Positions 28,581 through 37,365 of a stretch of 64,000 nucleotides of DNA are shown piece after piece (within the stretch, counting starts at the first letter, position 1; every line of letters begins with the position of its first letter). Source of the DNA: Prevotella sp. (GTDB lineage: Bacteria > Bacteroidota > Bacteroidia > Bacteroidales > Bacteroidaceae); contig JAFYJN010000094.1 of NCBI GenBank assembly GCA_017538105.1, positions 43,750 to 107,749 of the forward strand, read 5' to 3'. A program made the position numbers and the translations under genes. The notes beneath the pieces were generated by a model. The model ran no database searches. It saw nothing but the letters and a program-made list of their open reading frames with translations, and was not told where the DNA came from.

Positions 28581-30347
28581 TTATTCGTTGGCGAGAGTTT
28601 TCTCTAATGCCTCTCTGATTATTTCAAGTCTGAAACCAGAGAATGATATGGTCTTTTCTCCGTCAGGGGTATAGAAGGCATAAGTGGGATAGCCTGTTCC
28701 CTCCAACTGTTTGAAAATGGCATCCAACTGCTCTTCGGTCAGGAAATAATGCTCGCCAGAAATGTCGGCAATGTATTTTTTCCATTCCTCAAAATTCGAA
28801 GTATTCGAGGTGAGATAGACATATACGATGTCCTTGTCGCTTAGTTCTTCTTTGAGCGGTTTCATCTTCTCATGCCCAAGTTTGCAGGGGCCACACCATG
28901 TGGCCCAGATGTCGATGAGGATGGTCTTGCCCTTGTATTTGTCGAGAATGGTTTGCAGGATTTTTTCGGATGCCACGTCCGTCATGTCGAGGTAGTGGAT
29001 GTTGTCGGCAAGCCCTTGTTGATTTGCAGCAACGGTCGCTTGATATTCGGCTAAATATTTGTCGTAGAGGTCGGAAAGATTCTTGTCCTCGATGAGCGGC
29101 TTCTCCAATTGTTTGGAGTCAAGCACTTGCGGCAAATAGTAGCAATAGCGGGCAAGGTCGGCATTGAATCCTCGGGCATCAGCCATTGCATAGTATTTGC
29201 TGGCTCTTGGGAATTCATTGTTGAAAACGATATTCTTCTTGTATAGATTCCCTGTGTAATTCTGAAGCACATAGTCTGTAAACTCCTTTGTTCTGGACAG
29301 GGAATCTTGTTCGCCTTCAAACATGAATAACGGGGAATATGCGAATTGTGTCAAATACTCTTTTATTGCCTTGCAATAGTTTGAGTTCTTTACCCATTTG
29401 TCGTAGTTCTCCCGTTCTTCATCACAATATCTTATCAACGTCTGCACATCGTGAATGTCTTCCTTTTTAATGGTAGGTTTCAGAGGACCATTTTCTGTGT
29501 CCTCGTCATAAGCAGACTGAAGCCAATCTTTGCCGAATTTTGCGTAATAGCCTTTGGCGCCTACAATCTTGTTATTGGCTTCGCTGTCATCGTGTAGCAT
29601 ATCAACTAGGACGGTAACTTCCTTACCTGGTGAGAGATATACGCACCACATTGAACTATCGATAACGATCCACACAATTTGAGGCAGGCAGATAGGGAGA
29701 CTAAGACTGGCTTCACCATCATCATTTAGGTTCGTGTAGACATCCATAGGCTTTGCAGGATTCTTCAAATCAACATATTGCACTCGAATCTCCGTGTTCA
29801 TTCCCTTACGATAGTTCAACGACTTGAAATGTATGGTGGCAGGCGTAGCATCGAACTTCAGTTCCGTCAATCCTTCCCCATTATCATCGGGCATGTATTC
29901 AGTAGGCACGGAAGCGGGAGGAATCGTGTAGTCCTTGTCGTGGATGCCAAACACCTTGTAGTCGCCTTTCGCCAAACCTTCCAAGAAGTCAAATTCCTTC
30001 GTATTCAAAGGCAAGGCTTTGAAATAGAGAATGAAGTCTTTCCTTCCTGTGTCGTCAAGAATAATGTAATCTCCTCCCAATGGTATGCTGTCACTTCCAA
30101 TGATGCCATACTGCTTCCCATTTGTTTGCAGATAACTGTCTTTGCTGATTCGGAAGCCATGACCTGGTAAATGAACCATCCTGACATACATGGCTGTCTT
30201 TTCCTTCGTCATTTCCACCTTTTGGATTTCAAAATAAGGAAAGGCTGAATAAGCTACTGATGGGTTTTCCCATACGATTGTCTTTTTTGCTTGTCCCGTC
30301 ATTGCGACGAAGGCGAGCAGTACGGTGATGATGGATTTCTTGTTCAT
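28581..30347 (-). CDS. Secreted TlpA-like thioredoxin-fold protein 3
   Basis: 588 residues. Signal peptide (about 1-20, SIITVLLAFVAMTGQA), an N-terminal domain (about 25-140) with FRISKDSYLQTNGKQY, a DUF4369-like beta domain (about 165-255; NYRKGMNTEIRVQYVDL), a helical region, then a thioredoxin domain (about 450-588) with CGPC in IDIWATWCGPCKLG and the cis-proline segment GTGYPTYAFY. Likely a periplasmic or surface-exposed disulfide reductase. Heads the second bicistronic unit; its promoter region is a close copy of that of the first unit at 33889-33980. Confidence 0.82.
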   Translation of the reverse strand: MNKKSIITVLLAFVAMTGQAKKTIVWENPSVAYSAFPYFEIQKVEMTKEKTAMYVRMVHLPGHGFRISKDSYLQTNGKQYGIIGSDSIPLGGDYIILDDTGRKDFILYFKALPLNTKEFDFLEGLAKGDYKVFGIHDKDYTIPPASVPTEYMPDDNGEGLTELKFDATPATIHFKSLNYRKGMNTEIRVQYVDLKNPAKPMDVYTNLNDDGEASLSLPICLPQIVWIVIDSSMWCVYLSPGKEVTVLVDMLHDDSEANNKIVGAKGYYAKFGKDWLQSAYDEDTENGPLKPTIKKEDIHDVQTLIRYCDEERENYDKWVKNSNYCKAIKEYLTQFAYSPLFMFEGEQDSLSRTKEFTDYVLQNYTGNLYKKNIVFNNEFPRASKYYAMADARGFNADLARYCYYLPQVLDSKQLEKPLIEDKNLSDLYDKYLAEYQATVAANQQGLADNIHYLDMTDVASEKILQTILDKYKGKTILIDIWATWCGPCKLGHEKMKPLKEELSDKDIVYVYLTSNTSNFEEWKKYIADISGEHYFLTEEQLDAIFKQLEGTGYPTYAFYTPDGEKTISFSGFRLEIIREALEKTLANE

Positions 30348-30375
30348 ATAATTGTTATTCGGATAACTTCAGCTA

Positions 30376-30383
30376 CAAAAATA
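30376..30383 (-). promoter_or_regulatory. -7 element of TlpA unit 2
   Basis: The minus strand reads TATTTTTG (TAnnTTTG), 29 bases upstream of the start. No TTTG at -33, so an activator may be needed. It aligns exactly with the -7 element at 33890-33897. Confidence 0.55.
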
Positions 30384-30444
30384 GGATAAACCTATAGAAA
30401 TACTATCAGCTGGATTGTTAAATTGAATAAAGATGGTGAAAATC

Positions 30445-30458
30445 TAAAACTAGTTTTA
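30445..30458 (-). promoter_or_regulatory. Candidate operator, TAAAACTAGTTTTA palindrome
   Basis: Perfect 14-base palindrome 62 bases upstream of the -7 box, a distance common for class I activator sites. It is conserved at the same spacing (one mismatch) at 33959-33972. Candidate binders are the neighbouring Crp/Fnr-like protein or another regulator. Confidence 0.45.
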
Positions 30459-30482
30459 TGTTTTTTATTGAAAACAGCCATA

Positions 30483-32498
30483 TCACCAGTTCAGTAGTTG
30501 CTCTATGGCTCCAACAACGGCACTTGGGTTAGAAGGTCTGGGAGCACTACCGGGCATAAGTTGTCCTGAAGCATCTACTAGTCGATATGAGGGAAAACCA
30601 CTCACCTCCATGTATTGCTCAATGGCATACTCCAGTTCCTGGGGCAGGTTGTAATGAACGGCATTACCACTTTCAAGATGATTCTGGCTGATATAGATAC
30701 GCCGTGCCTCTTCAGGAGTATTGTTACAGAAATAGAGAAAAACGACGGGCATTCCTTCAAGCATTTTCTTCAGGTTGGGAACTTTCTCCAAATCAGTCCT
30801 ACAAGGGCCACACCATGTTCCCCAAAAATCCACATAAATGACATATCCACGGAAAGGGGCTATGATTCGCTCAAAAAGCGCTTGACCATCTGTAATACCC
30901 AACAGATCCTCTTCAGATACACTTTGTAATATGGGGTTCCCCTCCCCTGCTGTAGCCACCACCGTCTGCTTACGTTGATGTTCTTCCAAAAAATCCTTTA
31001 TTCGTTGATTGGCCTCGTCAATAGCTTGGATGAGAAGGGGATGGCGAATCTCCTGATGGGCCAGTTCCAACACACGCGGTGAGGCGACATGACTTTTACC
31101 GTCAATATCTTTCATAAAAGTCTGTGTTTTCAAAATCTCGCGGGTAACATCGTCCAAATCAAGGGAATTGAGGACATTGATTTCAAGTGGTACATTCTTT
31201 TCACTCTGTTCCCAATCCCAATATTGTGCGATGAGCGGCTTGCCCAAAATGGGGATGATGTCGGTCTTGAAGGCTTTATTCAACGATTCATCCCCGCCTT
31301 TTCGGGCACGCAAGTCCTGGAAATCCTTTACTTTCCTTATCTCTTCGTCATTCAGTTGCACCTTACCCTCTTTGTAAAGTTGAAGAAGGAAGACATCGGG
31401 ATCCGTCATCGCCTTGCTCCTAATATCCGTCATTGTCGAAATGTAGTAGCCTATATTAGTAGTGAAACCGTCACGACACATCAATGGAACCTCGGAGCGC
31501 ATCCAATGCAGTGGGTTCAGTTGGTCATTGGTCTTGCTCAATAACTCACCCTGATTCTCACCACTTGCCGGCCAGCAACACTTAAGGAGCATCGGATAGG
31601 CAAACTGACTTTGTATGTCATCCTGATAGAAGGTGCAGAAACGACGGGACAGGTTCGGACGGGCAGCATAGAGGGAGTCTATCCTTGTCTGGCACATTTC
31701 CAGTCGATGACGTTGTTGTGTTATCGTGCTGTCCATTGTCAGTTTATCGGTTACCACGAAATCGGGGTGAAAGTCACCACCCAACAGTTCATTATTGAAT
31801 CTGGCATATTTGCCACCCATCAGGTAGATGCGCTTACTCCCTTGCCTAACGGGAGCAGTTGAATACGGTGGGGAGGAAGATTCATCGTCGATATAAAGCA
31901 ACAGTGTATCCCCTTTTTCCACAGCCAACCTACCTGAGAAAAAGTGTTCTAACGAATGTTCAAACTCATTGCGGATGCCCATGACTGTAGGACCGCACAC
32001 AGGCATTTTCACATCAAAACGGCCCCGTTCGTCGATTTTCGAATATTCTACGATTTGCTTACCATTGATAAGACGGTTGATGAAAGAAACGAAACCAACC
32101 TTTTCCTTAGTCGTACGGATACAAACACGTAACGTGAAACTGCCTTCTTCGGCACGAAGGTTATTTGGCCATGCCGTCTCATCCTTGGTCGGATAGTCGG
32201 GCAGAAACGACGTCGTCAACACCGACGTCTTATATTTCTTCCCGTCAATGACGGTAGCATTCTTCTTTAGCTGTATTTCCTTATACTGTCCATCCTTTGT
32301 CAGCACCACCTGGTTTTTATCCACTTTGGCATACTCCCAATAGTCGCATTCGTAGATAGCGTAATCGTCGAACAGCCCGATAAGCCATTCACCCGTCGTA
32401 TCATCACGCAAGCAAAGGTCGAGACCTGACTTTACTTGGGAGCGTCCCGCTACCACAACGAAGGCAAACAGAATGGAGATGAAGAGTCGTCTAGTCAT
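30483..32498 (-). CDS. Secreted TlpA-like thioredoxin-fold protein 2
   Basis: 671 residues, the longest of the four. Signal peptide (about 1-20, FISILFAFVVVAGRSQ), an N-terminal beta-rich domain, a DUF4369-like domain (about 115-210; RLINGKQIVEYSKIDERGRF), a long helical middle, and a C-terminal thioredoxin domain (about 525-671) with CGPC in YVDFWGTWCGPCRTD and the cis-proline segment VSGFPSYRLV. It starts three bases after the stop of the 433-residue paralogue, so the two are surely co-transcribed. Confidence 0.82.
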   Translation of the reverse strand: MTRRLFISILFAFVVVAGRSQVKSGLDLCLRDDTTGEWLIGLFDDYAIYECDYWEYAKVDKNQVVLTKDGQYKEIQLKKNATVIDGKKYKTSVLTTSFLPDYPTKDETAWPNNLRAEEGSFTLRVCIRTTKEKVGFVSFINRLINGKQIVEYSKIDERGRFDVKMPVCGPTVMGIRNEFEHSLEHFFSGRLAVEKGDTLLLYIDDESSSPPYSTAPVRQGSKRIYLMGGKYARFNNELLGGDFHPDFVVTDKLTMDSTITQQRHRLEMCQTRIDSLYAARPNLSRRFCTFYQDDIQSQFAYPMLLKCCWPASGENQGELLSKTNDQLNPLHWMRSEVPLMCRDGFTTNIGYYISTMTDIRSKAMTDPDVFLLQLYKEGKVQLNDEEIRKVKDFQDLRARKGGDESLNKAFKTDIIPILGKPLIAQYWDWEQSEKNVPLEINVLNSLDLDDVTREILKTQTFMKDIDGKSHVASPRVLELAHQEIRHPLLIQAIDEANQRIKDFLEEHQRKQTVVATAGEGNPILQSVSEEDLLGITDGQALFERIIAPFRGYVIYVDFWGTWCGPCRTDLEKVPNLKKMLEGMPVVFLYFCNNTPEEARRIYISQNHLESGNAVHYNLPQELEYAIEQYMEVSGFPSYRLVDASGQLMPGSAPRPSNPSAVVGAIEQLLNW

Positions 32499-32501
32499 CT
32501 T

Positions 32502-33803
32502 TTATTCGACGTTCAATGCTTTCTTGATGATAGGTTCCAACTCCTGGGCATCGTTAGTGGTGGAGAGGATGGTACCATCGCTATCGATGAGCAGGATTTT
32601 ACCAGAGCCATTTTTGATGCCATGTTTCTCCCAGACACCGTAGCGGTCTTGGTAGTCCACGAGGCTGGGCCACGGGTACTGGTCGTGTTCCATGGCACGG
32701 CGGAAAGAGTCCATGTTCCACTCACGGGCAATGGCTACGACGGTCAGTCCGGCATCGCGGTATTTTTCATAAATGGGGATGAGAGCCTTGGCATGAGCGC
32801 GACACGGACCACACCATGAGCCCCATAGGTTGATGATGGCCATCCGTCCACGATATAGTGAGGCGACGTTAACGGTCTCTCCGTCGGTTGTTGCGGCTTC
32901 GTAATCGTCAAAGTAAGGCTGTCCTGGTTGCAGAAGGAGCCCTCGTTCTTTTAAGGCGATGCGGTGGTGTGCGGGATGCTCTGGGAAGAGGTGTTCATAA
33001 ATCTGGTGGTATTCGTCAAGATAAGGCTGTGCCTTGTTGATATCATCGTATGTGTAGAGCATTCTCGCCTCCAGATAGAGCAACCCGTAGAGCATCGGAT
33101 GGTCGACTTTGTAAGCTTTCGTCCATGCATCTACCAGTGCATGGAGCGAATCATTCGCCAGTACCAATTTGCGAGCCTCGAGCGAAAAAGCACTCTTGTC
33201 GTGCATCATAGAGTCTCTTCGTGCATAGATAGTTTCAAGGGCGTGGACGTGGTCGGGATTGGCACGATCATACTTTTCGCGCTCCTCCATCAAGCGTCTG
33301 TACGCCTCGGAATAGACGAGGTCATCATCATATAAGGAGTCGAGTTTGTGCTCTATCGTCTCTGCCTCTTTCCCGAAAAGGTCTTTGGACATACGTTGCA
33401 TCGTCAGCCACTTCTCTTGCTCAGGACCTCCAGCGGTAACTTCCAGACATGCACGATCGCCTTCCGGCGTAACAGTAATGCGCACCGTGTCGTTCTCCAC
33501 AAGGAAGAGAGCGAAACGTCCGCCCTGCCAACGGTCTTCTACCATTTCGTACATCTCCGTCGTGTCGGCTGCGATGTCGAGGGAGAAATGTCCGTCCTCG
33601 ACGTTTACCGCCGTCCATTTTGCGTCATCATTTTCAGTTGTACCTAGCTGTGAGATGTAGAAAGTCTGACGCTCCACGCCGTCGTCTACAGTCCCGACGA
33701 CATGGCATTTGATTTGTCCTTTCCCCGCCATTGCGACGAGAGCAAACAGGGAGATTACAAATCCCCGTAAACTGGTAATGATAATTTGGTTGTTCTTTTT
33801 CAT
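32502..33803 (-). CDS. Secreted TlpA-like thioredoxin-fold protein 1
   Basis: 433 residues. Signal peptide (about 1-30, ending FALVAMAGKGQ), DUF4369-like domain (about 33-130), helical region with many charged residues, and a TlpA/AhpC-TSA thioredoxin domain (about 290-433) with CGPC in INLWGSWCGPCRAH and the segment VVAIAREWNMDSFRRAM. Closest of the four to a standard ResA/TlpA-type thiol-disulfide reductase. First gene of unit 1, preceded by a leader hairpin and a duplicated promoter region. Confidence 0.84.
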   Translation of the reverse strand: MKKNNQIIITSLRGFVISLFALVAMAGKGQIKCHVVGTVDDGVERQTFYISQLGTTENDDAKWTAVNVEDGHFSLDIAADTTEMYEMVEDRWQGGRFALFLVENDTVRITVTPEGDRACLEVTAGGPEQEKWLTMQRMSKDLFGKEAETIEHKLDSLYDDDLVYSEAYRRLMEEREKYDRANPDHVHALETIYARRDSMMHDKSAFSLEARKLVLANDSLHALVDAWTKAYKVDHPMLYGLLYLEARMLYTYDDINKAQPYLDEYHQIYEHLFPEHPAHHRIALKERGLLLQPGQPYFDDYEAATTDGETVNVASLYRGRMAIINLWGSWCGPCRAHAKALIPIYEKYRDAGLTVVAIAREWNMDSFRRAMEHDQYPWPSLVDYQDRYGVWEKHGIKNGSGKILLIDSDGTILSTTNDAQELEPIIKKALNVE

Positions 33804-33825
33804 AACGTCTTTTTCTGTTTATAAC

Positions 33826-33857
33826 GGGCAGTGCCGACTTCACGTCGGCAGCTGCCC
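33826..33857 (-). promoter_or_regulatory. Leader hairpin before TlpA protein 1
   Basis: GGGCAG-TGCCGAC, a five-base loop, GTCGGCA-(one bulged base)-CTGCCC: 13 base pairs, in the 5' leader about 22 bases upstream of the ATG. No U-run follows, so it is not a typical terminator; it may affect mRNA stability or translation, or be an intergenic repeat. Confidence 0.55.
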
Positions 33858-33889
33858 AAAATAACGAGTGAGTTTTACAACTCATGCCA

Positions 33890-33897
33890 CAAAATTA
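33890..33897 (-). promoter_or_regulatory. -7 element of TlpA unit 1
   Basis: The minus strand reads TAATTTTG (TAnnTTTG). A weak -33 box (ATTG, 33920-33917) lies 19 bases upstream. Aligns with the promoter of unit 2. Confidence 0.55.
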
Positions 33898-33958
33898 TGG
33901 TAAACAACATGAAATACAATCAGAGAATCCGACAAATTGAATGCTGAAGGGTAAAATC

Positions 33959-33972
33959 TAAAACTATTTTTA
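33959..33972 (-). promoter_or_regulatory. Candidate operator, second copy
   Basis: The plus strand reads TAAAACTATTTTTA, one mismatch from the perfect palindrome at 30445-30458 and at exactly the same distance from its -7 box. Confidence 0.4.
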
Positions 33973-34018
33973 TGTTTTTGCTTCTCTACTTCTCAAAAAC
34001 TGGATATAAAACTGTCTT

Positions 34019-34591
34019 TTATCCGTTAACTGAGATTTCTTTGCGAATTTTACTTAGGTAGACGGGGGTGATATTTAGAAACGAAGCGATGGCAGCCAAG
34101 GGTAGATGTTCCACAATACCAGGACAGCGGTGAAGCAACAGCTCGTATCGTTCTCGTGGTGAAGCACGATGAAAGTCCATATAACGGGCACGTGCCTGAT
34201 TAAGCAGATGCTCTGCTATGAGCGCGCGCATTTCCATCATCTTCATGTTCTGTTGAAACAGTTGTGTCATTTGTTCTTTACTAACTTGGAAAACGCGGCT
34301 GGGCATCATCGCCTCGATCGTCGTCTGGGACGGTGTGCCGTTGACGCAACTTGGATAGTCACCCACAAATTCACCCTCAAACGAGAACCATGTGATGTGG
34401 TCAAGGTTATCGCTGATACCTCGTTTCATGTACTTGAAACATCCACTTTCCACGAAGCCGAACGACGAGGAGGGTTCATCCTCACATTCAAATTGTCCCC
34501 CCTTCATATAACTGACAATCTTCCCCTCACGCTCGCAAAAGTCGCGTAGCAAACTCATGTCAATGCTATTGATGCCGAATTTCTGTTCCAT
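34019..34591 (-). CDS. Crp/Fnr-family transcriptional regulator
   Basis: About 190 residues from the ATG at 34591 (MEQKFGINSID); an in-frame ATG at 34651 would add 20 residues that do not look like the family. The N-terminal cyclic-nucleotide-binding-like fold (SSSFGFVESGCFKYMKRG, WFSFEGEFVGDYPSCVNG) lacks the Arg-Ser phosphate-binding cassette of Crp, so the ligand is unknown. A C-terminal helix-turn-helix is near 155-180 (LPLAAIASFLNITPVYLSKI). No Fe-S cysteine cluster is apparent. It lies between the barrel protein gene and the first TlpA unit on the same strand, so it is a good candidate regulator of that unit. Confidence 0.85.
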   Translation of the reverse strand: MEQKFGINSIDMSLLRDFCEREGKIVSYMKGGQFECEDEPSSSFGFVESGCFKYMKRGISDNLDHITWFSFEGEFVGDYPSCVNGTPSQTTIEAMMPSRVFQVSKEQMTQLFQQNMKMMEMRALIAEHLLNQARARYMDFHRASPRERYELLLHRCPGIVEHLPLAAIASFLNITPVYLSKIRKEISVNG

Positions 34592-34799
34592 AGTTGTTTG
34601 TATTCTTCCTCTACTATTTATACACGTAAAGACGAGAAAGATTGCATCCAACGCTGTTAAATCTTCTTAACTCATAGCAAAAACCATGGAAGATGGCGTT
34701 CTTGATGGCCTGTTGTACTTCACTTGAAATGATGAAGCAGGTAAAGTAGTAATGCCATTGAACGCCAAGGATAGTTATTGTTTTAATGAGAGACTTGTT

Positions 34800-37364
34800 T
34801 TATAAACGGTCTTTTTCAGCATTACCGGCACCCGTTCCCTTGTATTTTGACGGAGTGACATTGAAGCGGTAGCGTATTGAGAGTGTGACACAGCGTGAGT
34901 CGTTGTCTTCCATTTTTTGGAACATCATACGATTACTATAGAGAGTACAATGATTGATGCCACCATTGAAGAGGTCGTTACCTGTCAACTTAACATTGAG
35001 ACAGTGATGGAAAAAGTCTTTACTGACACTAAGCGAAAGCATGGGATTGGTGCTGTCAACCCACATATTCGAGCCTGTATTGCCATGGGTGTGCATGTTG
35101 AAGTCGGCTTGCAGCAGCCACTCGTGGGGCAGCATGACGATGTTACCCAGTTGCAGGGAAAGCATAGGATGGTTGCAACTTTTCTTCTGACCTAAGAACG
35201 TACTTGCAAGCCACGGCTTCATCAACGACACGTTGTATTGTGGAGTCCACGTTATCTTGTCGCTTAATTTGACGTTCTTCTGGGCACCAAGCGTGACGGT
35301 GAGCCAGTCGGCGTGGTCGTAGTTTTTGCTGGTGACAAGGTTCACCTTTGAGTCGTCCTCCATGCTTTGCGCCTCGGAGATGATGGGGTCGACGCAATGC
35401 GAGTAGTTTGCCATCATATAGAGCCACTTCCACATCACCATTGCGTTCAAGTTGTGGTATTTGACAGGCATCAGATAAGGATTACCCGTCTGACGGTTCA
35501 GGCGATTCTCATAGACGACATCGCTGCTCAACAGCCAGTAAGCTGGGCGTGAGGTGCGCTTGGCGTAGCTGAAGGAAAGTTGTAGATTCTTGGCTGACGT
35601 CGATACAGATACGGACGGGAAGAAATCATCGTAGGTACGGCACTGCTCATCGCGTCGCTGTCCACTGACGAAATACTCCGACTTCACGTGTTCGTAGCGA
35701 ATTCCTGCCGAGAGTTGAAAGCGACCCAGCTGTTGGCGTAGTTCCATGAAGGGCGCAATGTTGCTCTCGTGCTGTTCATTGTTGCTATTAGCAATGTATC
35801 CCTCCTGATTGTCGAATCTGCTGCGCCAGCGCGTATTGGTGTATTCCTCACCAATCTCTATCTGACCTTTCCACAGTGGATGGGTGACGTAAAGTTTCTC
35901 AGCAAACATCTTGCTGCGCGTCTGGCTCTCGGTATTCACATCGCGGTCTTCGTACTCGGTACTGAGTTCCTGCTGCTGATTGACACTCTGCTGCTTGCGG
36001 GAAGTATAGTCGGCATTGAAGTCGATGCTGAGTTGTCCCACCTTGCCCGTATAGTAGAGATTGATCTGATGCGTGGGCGCGTTCTTGTCACGCCGGACAC
36101 TACTGTTTTGCAAGTGGTCGTATGGCTTTCCGTCGGCCAGCAAATCATCATCATATTCGCTGCGCGTCTTCACATAGTCGTATGTGTTCTGATAGAACCC
36201 GCCGAAGGAGTGATTGTCGTTGATCTGGTAGTTGAAGCCGAATCGTCCTTCGAAGTAGGGATTGCGTGCTATAGCATGCTGTCGGTTGGTAATAGTCCAC
36301 AGCGTGTCGGCAAAGACGGTCTGCTCGAACTCGCCACGACTCCATCTTTTGTTATAGGCCCCGAAGAGATTGGCAAAGAGTTCCAAACCGCCTGTGCGGT
36401 AGCTCAGGTTGACGCGCTCGTTATTGGCATAGCCGTGTCCCTTGCGGCTCCACGAGCTCAGTTCCACGCCCAGACCTTCGCCAGTTGTCCGCTTGGTGCG
36501 AATGACAATGACGGCATTGACCGTGGCATCATAGCGGGCACCTGGATTTTGGATGACCTCCACGCTGCGGATGTTGTCCGATTGGACATTCTTCAGTTCA
36601 GTCAGGTCGGTCAGTTTACGGTTGTTCAGATAGATGAGTGGTGCACCTTTGCCTAAGATTTCGTAGCCCTCACCCCGTTTGGCAATCATCGGCACACGTG
36701 TGAGCACATCCTCTGCCGTGCCGAGCCGCTCCATCACCGTTCCCTCCACATTCATGACCAATGAATTCCCTTGCAACTGAACCTTAGGCCGTTCTCCTTT
36801 CACCACTAATCCATTGATGACATGTGCTTCCGGCATTAACTGAATGGTTCCTGCTTGTTTATTGTTGCATAAGCGATAGGTCGTCTTGTAGCCAACAAAG
36901 GATATGCGGGCGATGACAGGTTGCTGCTCACATGGCACCACAAAAAGCCCACTTTCATTAGTCACACCACCTGTTATCAATGTTGAGTCCAAAGGTGAGA
37001 GCAACGCCACATTGGCGTATGCCACCGGCTGTCCGTCGTTGTCAACTACCCTACCCTTATAGCGTGAGGTTGTCTTCTGCACACATTCTACAACGATATC
37101 TGAATCGCGTACCTCCATGCGGATAGGATAAAAGCCAATCATCTGGCGTATGGCCTCAGGGATTGTCTTTCGGTGTATATAAGTGGTCACACGAAAGTCT
37201 TCCAGTTCGTTATAGAGAAAACTGATGGAATAGTCTTTCGACAGGCCGTTCAACTGCCGCAAGGCATCGCTGATGGACACATCATGATATTGCCGTGTGA
37301 CACGTTGGGCATAGGACAGGCAAACAACACAACAGCAAAGGAAAGAGAATAGTATGCGCTTCAT
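34800..37364 (-). CDS. Outer-membrane beta-barrel protein with STN and carboxypeptidase-like domains
   Basis: 854 residues. Signal peptide (about 1-19), an STN (secretin/TonB N-terminal) domain (about 22-95; SISDALRQLNGLSKDYSISF, IPEAIRQMIGFYP), a CarboxypepD_reg-like beta sandwich (about 105-180; RYKGRVVDNDGQPVAYANVA), a plug-like domain (about 185-290; GKGAPLIYLNNRKLTDL, IRSVEVIQNPGARYDATVNA), then an OMP_b-brl_3 barrel. STN-bearing barrels in an operon with an ECF sigma and a FecR-like anti-sigma usually transmit a surface signal to the anti-sigma factor. No SusD partner is nearby, so this is not a polysaccharide locus. It starts one base after the FecR-like gene. Confidence 0.87.
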   Translation of the reverse strand: MKRILFSFLCCCVVCLSYAQRVTRQYHDVSISDALRQLNGLSKDYSISFLYNELEDFRVTTYIHRKTIPEAIRQMIGFYPIRMEVRDSDIVVECVQKTTSRYKGRVVDNDGQPVAYANVALLSPLDSTLITGGVTNESGLFVVPCEQQPVIARISFVGYKTTYRLCNNKQAGTIQLMPEAHVINGLVVKGERPKVQLQGNSLVMNVEGTVMERLGTAEDVLTRVPMIAKRGEGYEILGKGAPLIYLNNRKLTDLTELKNVQSDNIRSVEVIQNPGARYDATVNAVIVIRTKRTTGEGLGVELSSWSRKGHGYANNERVNLSYRTGGLELFANLFGAYNKRWSRGEFEQTVFADTLWTITNRQHAIARNPYFEGRFGFNYQINDNHSFGGFYQNTYDYVKTRSEYDDDLLADGKPYDHLQNSSVRRDKNAPTHQINLYYTGKVGQLSIDFNADYTSRKQQSVNQQQELSTEYEDRDVNTESQTRSKMFAEKLYVTHPLWKGQIEIGEEYTNTRWRSRFDNQEGYIANSNNEQHESNIAPFMELRQQLGRFQLSAGIRYEHVKSEYFVSGQRRDEQCRTYDDFFPSVSVSTSAKNLQLSFSYAKRTSRPAYWLLSSDVVYENRLNRQTGNPYLMPVKYHNLNAMVMWKWLYMMANYSHCVDPIISEAQSMEDDSKVNLVTSKNYDHADWLTVTLGAQKNVKLSDKITWTPQYNVSLMKPWLASTFLGQKKSCNHPMLSLQLGNIVMLPHEWLLQADFNMHTHGNTGSNMWVDSTNPMLSLSVSKDFFHHCLNVKLTGNDLFNGGINHCTLYSNRMMFQKMEDNDSRCVTLSIRYRFNVTPSKYKGTGAGNAEKDRL

Positions 37365-37365
37365 G

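Noticed and set aside
27033-33803. Polysaccharide utilisation locus
   Set aside because: There is no SusD, no glycosidase and no SusC-type transporter signature; the enzymes are thioredoxin-fold proteins.
35769-36656. A 295-codon open frame on the plus strand inside the outer-membrane barrel gene
   Set aside because: It is antisense to a well-supported gene with STN, plug and barrel motifs and matches no family I recognise; it arises from codon bias of the real gene.
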